64,000 nucleotides of DNA from Candidatus Woykebacteria bacterium RBG_13_40_15 (GCA_001816655.1 MHCP01000025.1:82320-146319), one strand, 5' to 3'; shown: positions 48,359 to 58,303, counted from the stretch's first letter. A program made the numbers and translations. Notes: generated by a model from the letters alone, not told the origin.

Positions 48359-49895
48359 TCAGACTTTTTCCTGTCATTTCAGCTGGTTTATCTAAACCAA
48401 GGAGATTTAAAACAGTCGGTGAAACGTCCGCCAAAATCCCAGAGGGGATTTTTAAAATTCCTTTTCCCTCAAACTGTTTAGAGATTGCAATAAAAGGAAC
48501 GGGATTGCCGGTATGTTCGGTGTTTATCTTACCAGTGACAGGATCGGTCATGTTTTCGGCATTACCATGATCTGCCGTTATTACAACAGCACCACCAAGG
48601 GGAAAAACAGTAGCTACAATTTGTGCAAGGCAAGAATCGACAGTTTCAACTGCTTTGATAGTCGCTTCGATAGAACCAGTATGCCCCACCATATCACAAT
48701 TCGCAAAATTAACAATATAAGCATCATATAACCCGTTTTTTACTCTATCTACTATTTTGTCCGTTATTTCTTTAGCAGACATTTCGGGCTGTTTATCGTA
48801 GGTCGCAACTTTTGGAGATGGGATGTGAATTCGGTCTTCGCCCGGAAAAGGTTCTTCTCTTCCCCCATTTATAAAATAGGTAACGTGGGCATATTTTTCA
48901 GTTTCCCCAATATGTAATTGTCTAAGATTGTTGACTGAAAGGACCGCTGCTAAAGGAAAGTCTACGATAGAAGAAGGGAAACCTACTATAACTGGTAGAT
49001 TTTTTTCATATTCCGTCATCGTAACGAAAGTGATATCTTTTAAAACTTTGTCACGGGTAAAATTATTAAAACTTGGGTCAGCAAACGCTCGTGTAAGTTG
49101 CCTTGCCCTATCTGGCCTAAAATTAAAGAAAATAATACTGTCTCCATCTTTTATTGTACAGGGTTCGTCGCCGTCAGAGATAATAATGGGTTCGATAAAT
49201 TCATCCGTTACTTCATTTTTATAAGACTTTTCGATTGCTTCCAAGGGGTTCTTTACCTTTAACCCTTTTCCACCCACTAACGCATCGTAGCTTTTTTTAG
49301 TTCGATCCCAATGGTTATTTCTATCCATTGAAAGATACCGGCCCATCACTGTAGCTAGCTTACCAACGCCAATTTCTGATATTTTTCTATTTATTTCCTC
49401 AATAATTTCTTTTCCAGAAGTCGGCGATGAGTCTCGACCATCGGTAAACGCATGAACAAACACATTGCTAATATTTTGAGATTTTGCAAACCAAAGTAGA
49501 CCGTAAAGATGCTCCAAACACGAATGAACCTCACCTCTACCAACCAAACCCATTAAATGAAGTGCGCTTTCTCTTTCTTTAACTTTTTGCGCTGCAAGAC
49601 AAAAGGCTTTGTTCTCCAAAAAGCTTCCTTCAGCAATTGACATATTTATTCGTGGAAGTCCCTGATAAACAATTCTTCCAGCACCGATATTAAGGTGCCC
49701 AACCTCAGAATTACCTTCTTCACCAATAGGCAAACCAACCGCCTCACCAGAAGCTAGCAGGGTTGTATTTGGATAGGCAACAGAAATTTTGTCCCAAAAA
49801 GGCTTTTTCGCTAATGAAATGGCATTACCAGGACCCGGATTTGCCACCCCCCACCCATCTAAAATTATCAGTATTACAGGCCTAACTCCACTCAT
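48354..49895 (-). CDS. gpmI: 2,3-BPG-independent phosphoglycerate mutase
   Basis: Interconverts 3- and 2-phosphoglycerate in glycolysis using two Mn2+. 513 aa, full length: ILDGWGVANPG (metal Asp), the phospho-Ser in EEGNSEVGHLNIGAGR (about 62), HAFTDGRDSSPTSG, and metal ligands in NFANCDMVGHTG and ITADHGNAENM. Overlaps the enolase stop by 4 bases (ATGA), so it is translated from the same mRNA. Confidence 0.96.
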   Translation of the reverse strand: MSGVRPVILIILDGWGVANPGPGNAISLAKKPFWDKISVAYPNTTLLASGEAVGLPIGEEGNSEVGHLNIGAGRIVYQGLPRINMSIAEGSFLENKAFCLAAQKVKERESALHLMGLVGRGEVHSCLEHLYGLLWFAKSQNISNVFVHAFTDGRDSSPTSGKEIIEEINRKISEIGVGKLATVMGRYLSMDRNNHWDRTKKSYDALVGGKGLKVKNPLEAIEKSYKNEVTDEFIEPIIISDGDEPCTIKDGDSIIFFNFRPDRARQLTRAFADPSFNNFTRDKVLKDITFVTMTEYEKNLPVIVGFPSSIVDFPLAAVLSVNNLRQLHIGETEKYAHVTYFINGGREEPFPGEDRIHIPSPKVATYDKQPEMSAKEITDKIVDRVKNGLYDAYIVNFANCDMVGHTGSIEATIKAVETVDSCLAQIVATVFPLGGAVVITADHGNAENMTDPVTGKINTEHTGNPVPFIAISKQFEGKGILKIPSGILADVSPTVLNLLGLDKPAEMTGKSLI

Positions 49896-51142
49896 TGTTT
49901 ATTTTCTAAGTATGATTCAATCTCAGCCAAACGATTGTATTTTGCTAGCCGCTCTTTTTGTAAGGGGCAGCCGGCTTTCAAAAAATCGGCATTGACAGCA
50001 ACGGCTAAATCAGAAATGAAGGTATCCATTGTCTCTCCAGCACGGTGAGAAATTATTATTTTCAATTTATTCTCAATAGCCTCTTCAATGAAATCTAGGG
50101 TCTCTGTTAATGTTCCAATTTGGTTCGGTTTAACAATCACGCCATCTATCGAATCGTCGGCTATAATTTTTCTCAATAGATCAACATTAGTTACCGTAAA
50201 GTCATCAGCTATCAAAATGCTGGCGGGAGAGAGTTTTTGTTTCGCCAACTTCCAACTATCAAAATCTTCTTCAAAAAGATCCTCAAAAGAAAATATGTTG
50301 TAGCTTTCCTGTAGTTTCTTATAAAAATCCAATAAATCATTGGCAACGAGGGGATTTTCAATATCTGTTATCTTATATTTTCCATTTTGGTAAAAAGTTG
50401 AAGCAGCTACATCGATACCAATAGAAAAGAAACTGGCTTTGAAGGTTTCTTCTAAAACTTTTTTTAAGAAATCTATTGCTTTTTCGTTACTAGTAAAACG
50501 CGCAGCAAATCCGCCTTCCTGTCCCAACTTTCCATCTAAACCATTTCTCTTAAGGGATACTTCCAACTTAGAAATCACTTCACCTACTGCATTTAATTTT
50601 TCTTTGGCAGTCATAAATCCGGTAGGTATAACCAAAAATTCCTGAAAATCAAGGCCACTATTCGCATGCTTCCCTCCTTCAATTAAATTCACCATTGGGG
50701 TTGGAACAGCGAATCCGGTACTTATTTTTGTTAAACCTCGCAAGTATTCGAACAGCTGAAGTTTTTGATTCGCAGCGGTCGAAACTGCTACTGCCAGTGA
50801 AACAGAAAGAATTGCATTTGCACCAAGTTTCGATTTATTCGGGGTGCCGTCAAGAGAAATCATTGTCCTATCAATTTTTTCCTGGTCATCACTATCTGTG
50901 CCCTTTAAACTGGACTGAATTGGACCAACAACGTTTTCAACTGCCTTCAAAACCCCATTCCCATTAAACCTATTTGGATCTCCATCACGAAGTTCTAACG
51001 CCTCGTTGGTCCCAGTAGAAGTACCTCCCGGCACACAAGCTTCTCCAATTATACCATTGGAAAGAGTTACTGTTGTCTTCAATGTGGGAATACCTCGGGA
51101 GTCAAGAATTTCTTCCGAGGAGATTTTCTCAATTACACTCAT
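49892..51142 (-). CDS. eno: Enolase
   Basis: Dehydrates 2-phosphoglycerate to phosphoenolpyruvate. 416 aa with SSEEILDSRGIPTLKTTVTL, the mobile loop GGTSTGTNEALELRDG, Mg ligands in GIDVAAS, FEDLFEEDFD and LIADDFTVTN, the catalytic Lys in VIVKPNQIGTLTETL, and ISHRAGETMDT. Loop residues differ a little from textbook enolase (SGAST to GGTST), as in other CPR sequences. First gene of the eno-gpmI unit. Confidence 0.95.
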   Translation of the reverse strand: MSVIEKISSEEILDSRGIPTLKTTVTLSNGIIGEACVPGGTSTGTNEALELRDGDPNRFNGNGVLKAVENVVGPIQSSLKGTDSDDQEKIDRTMISLDGTPNKSKLGANAILSVSLAVAVSTAANQKLQLFEYLRGLTKISTGFAVPTPMVNLIEGGKHANSGLDFQEFLVIPTGFMTAKEKLNAVGEVISKLEVSLKRNGLDGKLGQEGGFAARFTSNEKAIDFLKKVLEETFKASFFSIGIDVAASTFYQNGKYKITDIENPLVANDLLDFYKKLQESYNIFSFEDLFEEDFDSWKLAKQKLSPASILIADDFTVTNVDLLRKIIADDSIDGVIVKPNQIGTLTETLDFIEEAIENKLKIIISHRAGETMDTFISDLAVAVNADFLKAGCPLQKERLAKYNRLAEIESYLENKQ

Positions 51143-51219
51143 TAGGTTTATCTTATCGTTTCAATAAAATATTTACAAGAGTGGCAAAGCCTATATTCAG
51201 CAGAATTAATCAAAATTAT

Positions 51220-51975
51220 TTAAAACTTAATGTCCTTTGCAATAGGAATATGAAGGCCGCCTGTAACTGGAAGAACGGCTCCAATAATATAACGAGCTTT
51301 TTTATGGTCTGCTAAAAATAAGCAGGCGTTGGCAATGTCCTGCGGTAATCCAGCCTTTTTGCCGAGTGGGACATCTCCCTGCCTTCTTGGTTTCTTCTCC
51401 GCCTCAACATCAATGTGCCCTGGAGCGATCGCATTGACACGAATTTTTCTCTTAGCAAGTTCTAGTGCTAAATTCATTACTAAATTATTTATCGCCGCCT
51501 TACTACTATCGTAAGTTGGATCCAAAGAAGGGTGTTTAGCATGGATTGATGTAATAAAAATAACATTCCCCCCCTCCCTCATTTTTTCGGTAACTTTCTG
51601 CGTAAGGAAAAAGGGGCCTTTTAGCCCAGTGGAAAAAACAAAATCAAAATCTGCCTCTTTTGTGTGAGGAAATTTTCTAACCAACCCAACTCCAACATTA
51701 TTCACCAAAATATCTATATTTCCAATTTCAGCTTTTACCTTTTTCAAGAAAGAGTCTATTTTGTTTATTCTTGTAATATCAAAAACCTCAGCCAATAACT
51801 TTTTACCAGTATGAATTTTTTTAATCTCCTCTAAAACCTCTGTTACTTTTTCCTTATCTTTATCAAAAAACACAACATCAGCACCACTCTTTGCAAAGGC
51901 AATTGCTATTTCTTTCCCAATACCCTTTCCAGCACCGCTTATTAAAATATTTTTGTTTTTAAAAATTTGTTCCAT
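51220..51975 (-). CDS. Short-chain dehydrogenase/reductase
   Basis: NAD(P)-dependent oxidoreductase of unknown substrate. 251 aa: the cofactor motif ISGAGKGIGKEIAIAFAKSG, NNVGVG, the catalytic Ser in FITSIHA, YxxxK as YDSSKAAINNLVMNLA, and GHIDVEAEKK; resembles FabG-like and sugar-alcohol reductases. The start is the MEQIFKNKN methionine with AAAGG upstream, rather than an upstream TTG. Confidence 0.88.
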   Translation of the reverse strand: MEQIFKNKNILISGAGKGIGKEIAIAFAKSGADVVFFDKDKEKVTEVLEEIKKIHTGKKLLAEVFDITRINKIDSFLKKVKAEIGNIDILVNNVGVGLVRKFPHTKEADFDFVFSTGLKGPFFLTQKVTEKMREGGNVIFITSIHAKHPSLDPTYDSSKAAINNLVMNLALELAKRKIRVNAIAPGHIDVEAEKKPRRQGDVPLGKKAGLPQDIANACLFLADHKKARYIIGAVLPVTGGLHIPIAKDIKF

Positions 51976-52007
51976 AACAGCCTTTGGGGGAAAATTCAAA
52001 AGGTAAA

Positions 52008-52649
52008 TTACTTCTTTAATTCCGAGTCGATTATTTCCTTGAACTGATCAAAAGATAACGCTCCTTCGTGTTTTACTCCATTTATAAAGAATGTAGGTGT
52101 GGCCGCAACTCCTAGCTTTTCCCCATCAGAAACATCCATTAAAACTGCGTCTTTACTTGTTTTAGACTCCATAGCTTTTTCGAATTCATCGATATTAAGA
52201 TCTAACTCTTTAGCATAAGAAATAAGAGACTCTCGATCTAGTTTTGTTTGATTTTCGTAAATAAGTCCACAATAATCCCAATATTTTCCTTGCTTACCCG
52301 CTGCTTCTGCGGCTACCGCAGCGTCAATCGAGTATTGATTACCACCTAAAGGAAAGTTCCGAAAGACAAAACGGACTTGGCTTTCTTCATAGGAATCCAA
52401 AACTTGGCTTATAACTGAATAGACTCTAGCACAATGCGAGCATTGAAAATCTGAAAACTCTACAATTGTCACCTTTGCATCTTTTGCACCCAATATGTGG
52501 CTGCTTCCTCTTACTAATAATTCTGTATTTGATTCAGATCTACTATTTTTATTGGCTGAAGATAAAAACAAAAATCCCAATACTACTATAATTGCTACTA
52601 GGAACAGTCCGCCAAAGAACATTTTGTCTGATTCAAGTATTTTTCGCAT
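52008..52649 (-). CDS. DsbA-family thiol:disulfide oxidoreductase
   Basis: 213 aa: an N-terminal membrane anchor (about 11-30), then a thioredoxin fold with an inserted helical domain. The active site is CSHC in FSDFQCSHCARVY, and the cis-Pro loop is VAATPTFFINGV. It introduces or shuffles disulfides outside the membrane. The start lies inside the end of the VKOR gene (17-base overlap), so the two work as a pair, VKOR reoxidising this enzyme. Confidence 0.93.
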   Translation of the reverse strand: MRKILESDKMFFGGLFLVAIIVVLGFLFLSSANKNSRSESNTELLVRGSSHILGAKDAKVTIVEFSDFQCSHCARVYSVISQVLDSYEESQVRFVFRNFPLGGNQYSIDAAVAAEAAGKQGKYWDYCGLIYENQTKLDRESLISYAKELDLNIDEFEKAMESKTSKDAVLMDVSDGEKLGVAATPTFFINGVKHEGALSFDQFKEIIDSELKK

Positions 52650-53052
52650 AAAAGTAATCCCGCAAAACAATAATAAATATCAGTGTACTTATAGCCGCTG
52701 AAGCCAAGCACCAATCGCAATAAGCTTTAATAACAAAGGCTTCTAGTAGTGTTAAATATACTGAGTACAAAAAACCAAATGCCGAAACCACTATTATAAG
52801 CCTTTTTAGCAAAATTGTAAAAAATTTATCGAGTATTTGTAGGGCTAAAGATAAAAATATCAACATGAGATAAAAAATAATACCAAATAAGGGTTGCGGT
52901 ACGCCAAACAAGTTAGCATAGCTACTACTTCTCACTGCATCACAACCATGAGTTGTACACGCAATACTAGAACCGGACAAATAAGTCCAGGCTAAATATG
53001 TGGAAACCGCAAGTCCTGCGGCTGATAAAAGCAAAATCACTTTTTTTGACAT
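52633..53052 (-). CDS. Vitamin K epoxide reductase-like protein
   Basis: 139 aa with four to five membrane helices. The loop Cys pair CTTHGCDAVRSSSYANLFGV with the conserved Ser and the active-site AYCDWCLASA (CxxC) are complete. It passes electrons from DsbA to a quinone. The start is the MSKKVILLL methionine; the longer frame upstream is non-conserved. It forms an overlapping pair with dsbA. Confidence 0.92.
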   Translation of the reverse strand: MSKKVILLLSAAGLAVSTYLAWTYLSGSSIACTTHGCDAVRSSSYANLFGVPQPLFGIIFYLMLIFLSLALQILDKFFTILLKRLIIVVSAFGFLYSVYLTLLEAFVIKAYCDWCLASAAISTLIFIIVLRDYFYAKNT

Positions 53053-53101
53053 AAATTTTGCGTTAAGTTTACAATAGAGCGCGCGCCTGGTCAATATGAT
53101 C

Positions 53102-53133
53102 AGGGGCAAGACTCTCGAAGAAGTCTTGCCCCT
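53102..53133 (-). terminator. Strong terminator of the HAD phosphatase gene
   Basis: A perfect 12-bp stem AGGGGCAAGACT/AGTCTTGCCCCT with loop CTCGAAGA, 19 nt past the stop. Confidence 0.85.
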
Positions 53134-53152
53134 CGTTCTGGCAATTGATCCC

Positions 53153-54220
53153 TTAACTCAACCCTCCTATCGCAACTCCCCGGAAGCTTATCCGATAACC
53201 CTCACTAACAGCTTTGAGGAACGGAAGGTTTTCTGGCGTAACGGCCGCCATCAAACCCCCATTGACAATTTGGCCTGGGGTAAACGCAGCGATTGTTCCC
53301 TGCCGACCTCGTTGGGCGAAGGTACTCACTGCAAGTCTCATCGCTCGGGCATCACGACCTATGTACATTAGCTGGGAACGGTCGCATACCCTACCCTTGC
53401 CATTGACCATTACCGACAGGCCCTGGTCGGCGAGAAGCTCAACACACTTCACATCGGTCTGACTGTCCCCAACATAGACCGCCCTTTCTCTTGGTATATC
53501 GCAATTGCGAAGATGCCTCTCCAACGCATCCCTCTTCTGCGCCTGGCCTACTGGATGAACGGCTGTCAGGAAGTGATGACCAACCTGCGTACCATATACT
53601 TCCCGCCAAACGATTTCCTTCAGCCGCTCCGCGTACTGACGACTGTCCTCATACACGCACCCTTCCTTATCGAATTCGACGAGCGGCATACTAGCGACTT
53701 CCTTCATCAGGGCCAAAAGGTGTTTCTGATGCCCAATTGGCACGGACACCCTCTCAAAGTCACCAACAACCGTACAGGTAGCACGGTCGAAGGGAAAGCC
53801 GACGGCGTCGCAGAAGGCTCTGACGAAGAAGTCGTAGCTTGTTGAGATCAACCCCGTTTTGTAAGCTCCGTTGAGGAATCGAAGAACTTCCCCAGTGTGT
53901 GGAACAACTCGCAGACTTCGGCGTGAGAAACCGTAGAGCCAACTGTCCCCAACACCTGCTACCGCCACCATTGCCCTTAAGAATGGAAGGATTACCTTCA
54001 GGGTATGGCCCGCAGAGTAGGTTCGGTCTATATCAGCGACAAGTGCGAAATCCCCCCAAAGATCATCGATGTTACTGATTGCCTCAAAGAACTTCCGCCC
54101 AACCGCTGCCCCCAATCCACAGAGCCTTGCCAAGGCCACTGTCAGTTCGAAGGCGTTATCGTTTCGAACTAGAGGTCCTTCGACATCAAGATCAACAGCT
54201 ATTTTATTTGTAGGCTGCAT
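53153..54220 (-). CDS. HAD-superfamily phosphatase
   Basis: 355 aa. Motif I DLDVEGPLVRNDNAFELTVA holds the nucleophile region. STSYD may be motif II, basic residues near KRDALERHL are candidates for motif III, and YVGDSQTDVKCVE is motif IV. The DxEGPL...DNAxEL wording recalls the archaeal-type HAD proteins annotated as EhaR. Substrate unknown. AGGAGGGAAGGA precedes the ATG; GC content and codon use mark it as part of the SD-led class, unlike the AT-rich VKOR/DsbA genes next to it. Confidence 0.75.
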   Translation of the reverse strand: MQPTNKIAVDLDVEGPLVRNDNAFELTVALARLCGLGAAVGRKFFEAISNIDDLWGDFALVADIDRTYSAGHTLKVILPFLRAMVAVAGVGDSWLYGFSRRSLRVVPHTGEVLRFLNGAYKTGLISTSYDFFVRAFCDAVGFPFDRATCTVVGDFERVSVPIGHQKHLLALMKEVASMPLVEFDKEGCVYEDSRQYAERLKEIVWREVYGTQVGHHFLTAVHPVGQAQKRDALERHLRNCDIPRERAVYVGDSQTDVKCVELLADQGLSVMVNGKGRVCDRSQLMYIGRDARAMRLAVSTFAQRGRQGTIAAFTPGQIVNGGLMAAVTPENLPFLKAVSEGYRISFRGVAIGGLS

Positions 54221-54345
54221 TCCTTCCCTCCTCGTAACGATATATTTCTCGCCTCCTGATGTAATGTACTAAGGAAATAAATAATACGTTCGCTATCCCA
54301 CTCTTTCCAAAATAATTTGTAATTCCAAATCGCCAAGAAATAATT

Positions 54346-55635
54346 TTATTGCTTTAGTGGTTCTGGGGGAACTGTTACTATTCGATTTTTCCTCATCTTA
54401 TAACAACTAAAGCCTGCTGCACCAATAGCCAATAGTGCCAGTAGGCCAAGGAGAGAATAGAAGTAAAAATTGCTTTTTACTAAGACAAGGGTTCCACTTA
54501 TAGTAGCCGAAGCAGTCGCTCCATTTAAGGAAAGTGCATTAACTACTATGTAATTGAGCCCTTCTACCAAATCAAGCTTAGTTTCAAATTGTCCAGAAAC
54601 TGTTGAAACTTTTATTTTACCCAAATTTCGATTATTTAATTTTGCCGAAACAGAAGCTGTTGGATCGCTAACCACCCCTTTTAAGGTAATTTGTTTATCA
54701 TGCACCTCAAAGTTATTTGAAGGTTCGGTTACACTAACTGACGGTGCCGCTTTAAAAACGGAAAAATGAGTCACATCAAAGGTAAGGGTACCTTTTGCGT
54801 ACTTAATGTTTGAAACGATACTTTTATCTTCCTTGCCATTGACCAAAACTCGCGGGGTCGCTATCCAAGGTAGGCCTTTCATAGTTACCGACGCTTTTTT
54901 GTTTAGCTCTGGCAAGGAACTTGAATTTAAATCAACTATAGCAGTCGTCCCCAGCCTAACGTACTCGTCAAGCTTTTTAAATTTTTCCTTTACTTCTTTC
55001 GAAGAAAGATTCACCGGTTCTTTAAACTTCAGTGTTGCTTTTTTCGTATCAAGTATCAAACCCTCTACTTTGGTGGTGTCGCTAATTTTCTTCAAATCGG
55101 TTGTTTGACTTCCCGCCTCATGAAAGACAGCAGGCAAAGTAATATCTTTTATTGTTTCGGGAGGGGGTGGGACATATTTTGATAAATAAACTGTCGGTAT
55201 TTCACCCTGATAATGGCTTATTGAAACAGTTTTTGTCTGGTAACCGCTTTTGGAAATAATAACCTGCATCGACGCTGCTTCTTGGCAGCTAATCATATAA
55301 AAACTGCCAGTATCAGTGAAAAAGTAGTCTGACCCAGAGTCGCCGCAGTGGAATGAAGCTTTATTAACGACTTCGGCAGTTGCCCCATTGATATAGGACT
55401 CATTCGTAGTCCCAGGTAACACTGCTCCCAAAACAGCTTCCTTCAAATGAAATTTATAATGGTAATTTTGGACTGTCGCGGTCAAGACATTACCTTGCAG
55501 AAGCTGAGCAAAATTTGTGTTTCTGTTTGCCTCTTCCTTATCAGATTTTGATCTGAGTGTTAAGAAATCCAAAACAACAAAAGCAAGGAGCAAAAGTGAA
55601 AGTAGAAAAATAATCCGAGCAGTCCTTATACTCAT
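54346..55635 (-). CDS. Cell-surface protein with Ig-like domains
   Basis: 429 aa: an N-terminal membrane helix (about 7-26), an outer region with several beta domains including an Ig-like repeat (VTEPSNNFEVHDKQITLKGV, about 303-322), a Pro-rich linker (PPPPET), and a C-terminal membrane helix (about 392-412) with a short basic tail. Two Cys pairs may form disulfides. Function unknown; adhesion or envelope structure is a reasonable guess. TTGACA, 18 bp, TATCAT lies 7 nt before the ATG. Confidence 0.7.
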   Translation of the reverse strand: MSIRTARIIFLLSLLLLAFVVLDFLTLRSKSDKEEANRNTNFAQLLQGNVLTATVQNYHYKFHLKEAVLGAVLPGTTNESYINGATAEVVNKASFHCGDSGSDYFFTDTGSFYMISCQEAASMQVIISKSGYQTKTVSISHYQGEIPTVYLSKYVPPPPETIKDITLPAVFHEAGSQTTDLKKISDTTKVEGLILDTKKATLKFKEPVNLSSKEVKEKFKKLDEYVRLGTTAIVDLNSSSLPELNKKASVTMKGLPWIATPRVLVNGKEDKSIVSNIKYAKGTLTFDVTHFSVFKAAPSVSVTEPSNNFEVHDKQITLKGVVSDPTASVSAKLNNRNLGKIKVSTVSGQFETKLDLVEGLNYIVVNALSLNGATASATISGTLVLVKSNFYFYSLLGLLALLAIGAAGFSCYKMRKNRIVTVPPEPLKQ

Positions 55636-55701
55636 CAATAAGATGATAAAGTAACAACAATCTACCTGTCAAGCAAGAAATCTGCTTAATTAAAAGATGA
55701 A

Positions 55702-56010
55702 CTAGCCATCCGTTCTTTCTAGAATAGTTTTCTTCTTAAATGCTCCTTTTTCGTTTGCTTTTTTCTGTCTTATTAATTCAATTTTTCTTTTATCGATACC
55801 TTTTAGGTCGCAAATCGCGTAGATTATTTCAAGTAAATCTGCCAGTTCTTCAACACTACTATTTCTTTTAAATTCTTCAATTTCCTCTGCTAATTTTTCA
55901 ATTAGTTTTTGCTCGAATTCTTTCTTACCCGCTTTGTGGGTAACAGGTTTTAAATTGGATTTTTTAATTATTTCCGGAATTTTGTCTCTTACCAATTTGT
56001 TATACTCCAT
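55702..56010 (-). CDS. MazG/HisE-like nucleoside triphosphate pyrophosphohydrolase
   Basis: 102 aa. NKLVRDKIPEII is the hallmark start of this all-alpha NTP-PPase group. KLAEEIEEFKRNSSVEELADLLEIIYAI provides the ExxE and ExxD metal site. It probably removes abnormal nucleotides. A TATACT box ends 7 nt before the ATG. Confidence 0.85.
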   Translation of the reverse strand: MEYNKLVRDKIPEIIKKSNLKPVTHKAGKKEFEQKLIEKLAEEIEEFKRNSSVEELADLLEIIYAICDLKGIDKRKIELIRQKKANEKGAFKKKTILERTDG

Positions 56011-56047
56011 TGCTTGCAGTATAACAGATATTTAACGAAATAAATTG

Positions 56048-56084
56048 GAGGGGTGGGCAGGTTTGGCACGATCATCCACTCCTC
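56048..56084 (-). terminator. Terminator of the 85-aa membrane protein gene
   Basis: GAGGGGTGG pairs with CCACTCCTC (one G-T). Confidence 0.55.
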
Positions 56085-56122
56085 TCCTTCTGGTTTTGCC
56101 TAGGTTATTATCATAACACTTT

Positions 56123-56380
56123 TCACAGCCTTTGCCCCGCTTCCATCCGCCTCTCCTCTTCTCGACGGTAAGCTGCATCTGCTGCGTACAAACTAGCTGC
56201 GGCTGCAGAAGCGATCACTACTACGGTTACCCCTGCAAACAGCTTCTCCAAATGAAGCCAACCAGCACCAACCACTGCAGCCTCAGCTACGGCCAGTGTA
56301 GCGAGCACAATGCCAAGCACTAGCATCTGGAGACTCCTACTCTCTCGAACTGCCCAATAAAACTCCCAAAGGAGCCACAT
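56123..56380 (-). CDS. Small membrane protein
   Basis: 85 aa: two hydrophobic segments (about 18-38 and 44-66) followed by a charged tail (YRREEERRMEAGQRL). The start is the MWLLWEFYW methionine, because AAAGGAGAGAT lies just upstream inside a longer GTG frame. SD-led, GC-rich class. Not recognised. Confidence 0.6.
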   Translation of the reverse strand: MWLLWEFYWAVRESRSLQMLVLGIVLATLAVAEAAVVGAGWLHLEKLFAGVTVVVIASAAAASLYAADAAYRREEERRMEAGQRL

Positions 56381-56562
56381 CTTCTTATCTCTCCTTTCCG
56401 TCACCGGAACTAGTCATTAACCAATATATCAGACTCGCTATGGAAGAGCATACTATATAAATTAAGTAAAAGAAACTTAACAGAATTTACTGCAATAAAT
56501 AAATGATTAAATGAAAAAAGTGTGTACACACCAGGAGTGTACCTTTATGAATTACTGAAGGC

Positions 56563-57060
56563 TTACAGGCCGAAGAATTCGAGTTGATAGCGGGTTCCCT
56601 CTTCAATCAAACGGGATTTGTGAATCTTGACAAGTCTACTCCCCCTTCTAAAAAACTCTTTGATCATCACAAAGTCGCTTGGAATAATTATTTTCTTATT
56701 CTTTTTAATTTCTTCTAACGTAAACCAGTGCAGCTTCCCTTCATCACCCTCCTTTATTTTTCCGCCCTTTAACTTCGTCTCACAAACAAAAAGTAAAAAA
56801 TGAGCTTTCCGCACTTTATCAGCTGAGATAAATTCTTCAACAATCCCTCTCAACGATTCGAAGCTCACTTCGAGCCCTGTTTCTTCTTCGAGTTCTCTTA
56901 CAATCGCTTTGTCATAGTCTTCGCCAAATTCGATTTTTCCACCGGCCATACCCCAGTGCTCCACAAAAGGTTCTTTGTTTCTTTTTATTAGAAGGAGTTT
57001 GCCACTTTTAACAATTGCCCCAATAACTACATTTAAAATCTTCGGCTTTTCTGCTTCCAC
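56563..57060 (-). CDS. NUDIX hydrolase
   Basis: 165 aa. The NUDIX box GKIEFGEDYDKAIVRELEEETGLEV (about 40-64) is complete: Gx5Ex7REUxEExGU. It hydrolyses a nucleoside diphosphate linked to another moiety, often a damaged nucleotide. The start is GTG with TATAAT ending 6 nt upstream (leaderless). The extra ~25 aa at the C-terminus are basic. Confidence 0.9.
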   Translation of the reverse strand: MEAEKPKILNVVIGAIVKSGKLLLIKRNKEPFVEHWGMAGGKIEFGEDYDKAIVRELEEETGLEVSFESLRGIVEEFISADKVRKAHFLLFVCETKLKGGKIKEGDEGKLHWFTLEEIKKNKKIIIPSDFVMIKEFFRRGSRLVKIHKSRLIEEGTRYQLEFFGL

Positions 57061-57134
57061 AGCAGAATTATATCACGAAGTTTAATTTTTGGTGGGTGAT
57101 CTCCCTCCTTTCCAAAAGAGTCCCCACAAAGTCT

Positions 57135-57332
57135 CTAGTAGATCCAGCCTTTACAGTGTGCCCAGTGGAAGATACAGGCAAAAAGACCGATGGCAAAAAA
57201 GCCTGCGCCAAAAGCCGCTACATTCAAGGTTGAGATATCCTCCGATGTCAAATGGAAACATATCGCCAACAGGAACAAGGCAAAGGCAACTAAGACCCCA
57301 ACGTGTGCGAGAAAAACTTGCAAGTCTCTCAT
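57135..57332 (-). CDS. Small membrane protein
   Basis: 65 aa with two hydrophobic helices (about 5-27 and 38-58) and a short His/Cys-containing end (FHWAHCKGWIY). GGGGGAGATAGAA precedes the ATG, and an extended -10 (TGTATAAT) lies about 80 nt upstream. SD-led class. Not recognised. Confidence 0.6.
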   Translation of the reverse strand: MRDLQVFLAHVGVLVAFALFLLAICFHLTSEDISTLNVAAFGAGFFAIGLFACIFHWAHCKGWIY

Positions 57333-57550
57333 TTCTATCTCCCCCTTCTGCAAATTAGATTCTGACAGGAAACAATATGCCGGATAAAATCCTAGCGTAT
57401 TATACACCAAAACAAAATACGGAGATCTAGAACAAAAAGTAACTTCTATAAGTCTTAAGTTTAGTGTAAAATCATCTCCAATCAAGCAAATGCTTAGCTG
57501 GCACACTGACAACAAAACACGCCACACCTTTCGAAAGGAAGGGATCTGAT

Positions 57551-58303
57551 ATGGAGAGAGTCGTTATCAACGTCGATGCTATCAAGCAAAGGATCTCCAG
57601 ATTTGAGCAACTCGCCCAACAAGCCACCACTAGTGGCGATAGAGACAAAGCATGGCGGCTTAAAAACCAAATTGAGACCTATAGACGAGTGCTGCGCCTA
57701 CTGGACGAACTCAAAAAGGCGGGGCTTGCGCAGCAGTTTGACCAATCATCAATACCACTGCGCAGCCTCTCAAACGCTAAATCAACCTCCTTCCGGCAAA
57801 AACCGGAACGAAAGAAAACGCATCTCAGGCGAAGACGGAAAACGACTATAAGAATATCCAGTCTCATACTCGGCGAACGCCTACAGGTAATGGAGGCTGC
57901 ACTTTTTGGCGAGTACAGAAGCTACCAAGAGCTGGGATCGGTCTTTTGGCCCAACGAACTGGAGTCAAAAGGGCTAAAGTACGTCGCAGGTAAGGCTTCC
58001 CAGCTAATACAGCAAGGCTTCTGGAGAATGAGCAGAGTTCTGGAAAACGGAGAGAAGGGATTAGCTCGTCTTGATCTACCAGAGATCGAAAAAGCCTTTT
58101 ACCAAAGGGTTCTTCAGGAATACGGACCTGATGCCATCAAGGTAATTTCCAGGGGGCTTGGTATACGAGACCTGGACGGAAAAAGAAAAAGCAGCGATAG
58201 CCTACGGCGACTTCGAGAGGATATTGCCTCAGGTAAAGGGCTGAAGGTTGGAGATCGAATTTCAATTGCGAGCCAGAAGGGAGAGGAGCCGCCGCCTTGG
58301 TAG
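57551..58303 (+). CDS. Hypothetical basic protein
   Basis: Not recognised. 250 aa: an N-terminal coiled-coil-like helix pair (MERVVINVDAIKQRISRFEQ ... RDKAWRLKNQIETYRRVLRL), a strongly basic linker (KKTHLRRRRKTT) and a helical C-terminal domain. The basic linker suggests nucleic-acid contact, as inference. GAAAGGAAGGGATCTGAT precedes the ATG. GC-rich, SD-led class. Confidence 0.6.
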   Translation: MERVVINVDAIKQRISRFEQLAQQATTSGDRDKAWRLKNQIETYRRVLRLLDELKKAGLAQQFDQSSIPLRSLSNAKSTSFRQKPERKKTHLRRRRKTTIRISSLILGERLQVMEAALFGEYRSYQELGSVFWPNELESKGLKYVAGKASQLIQQGFWRMSRVLENGEKGLARLDLPEIEKAFYQRVLQEYGPDAIKVISRGLGIRDLDGKRKSSDSLRRLREDIASGKGLKVGDRISIASQKGEEPPPW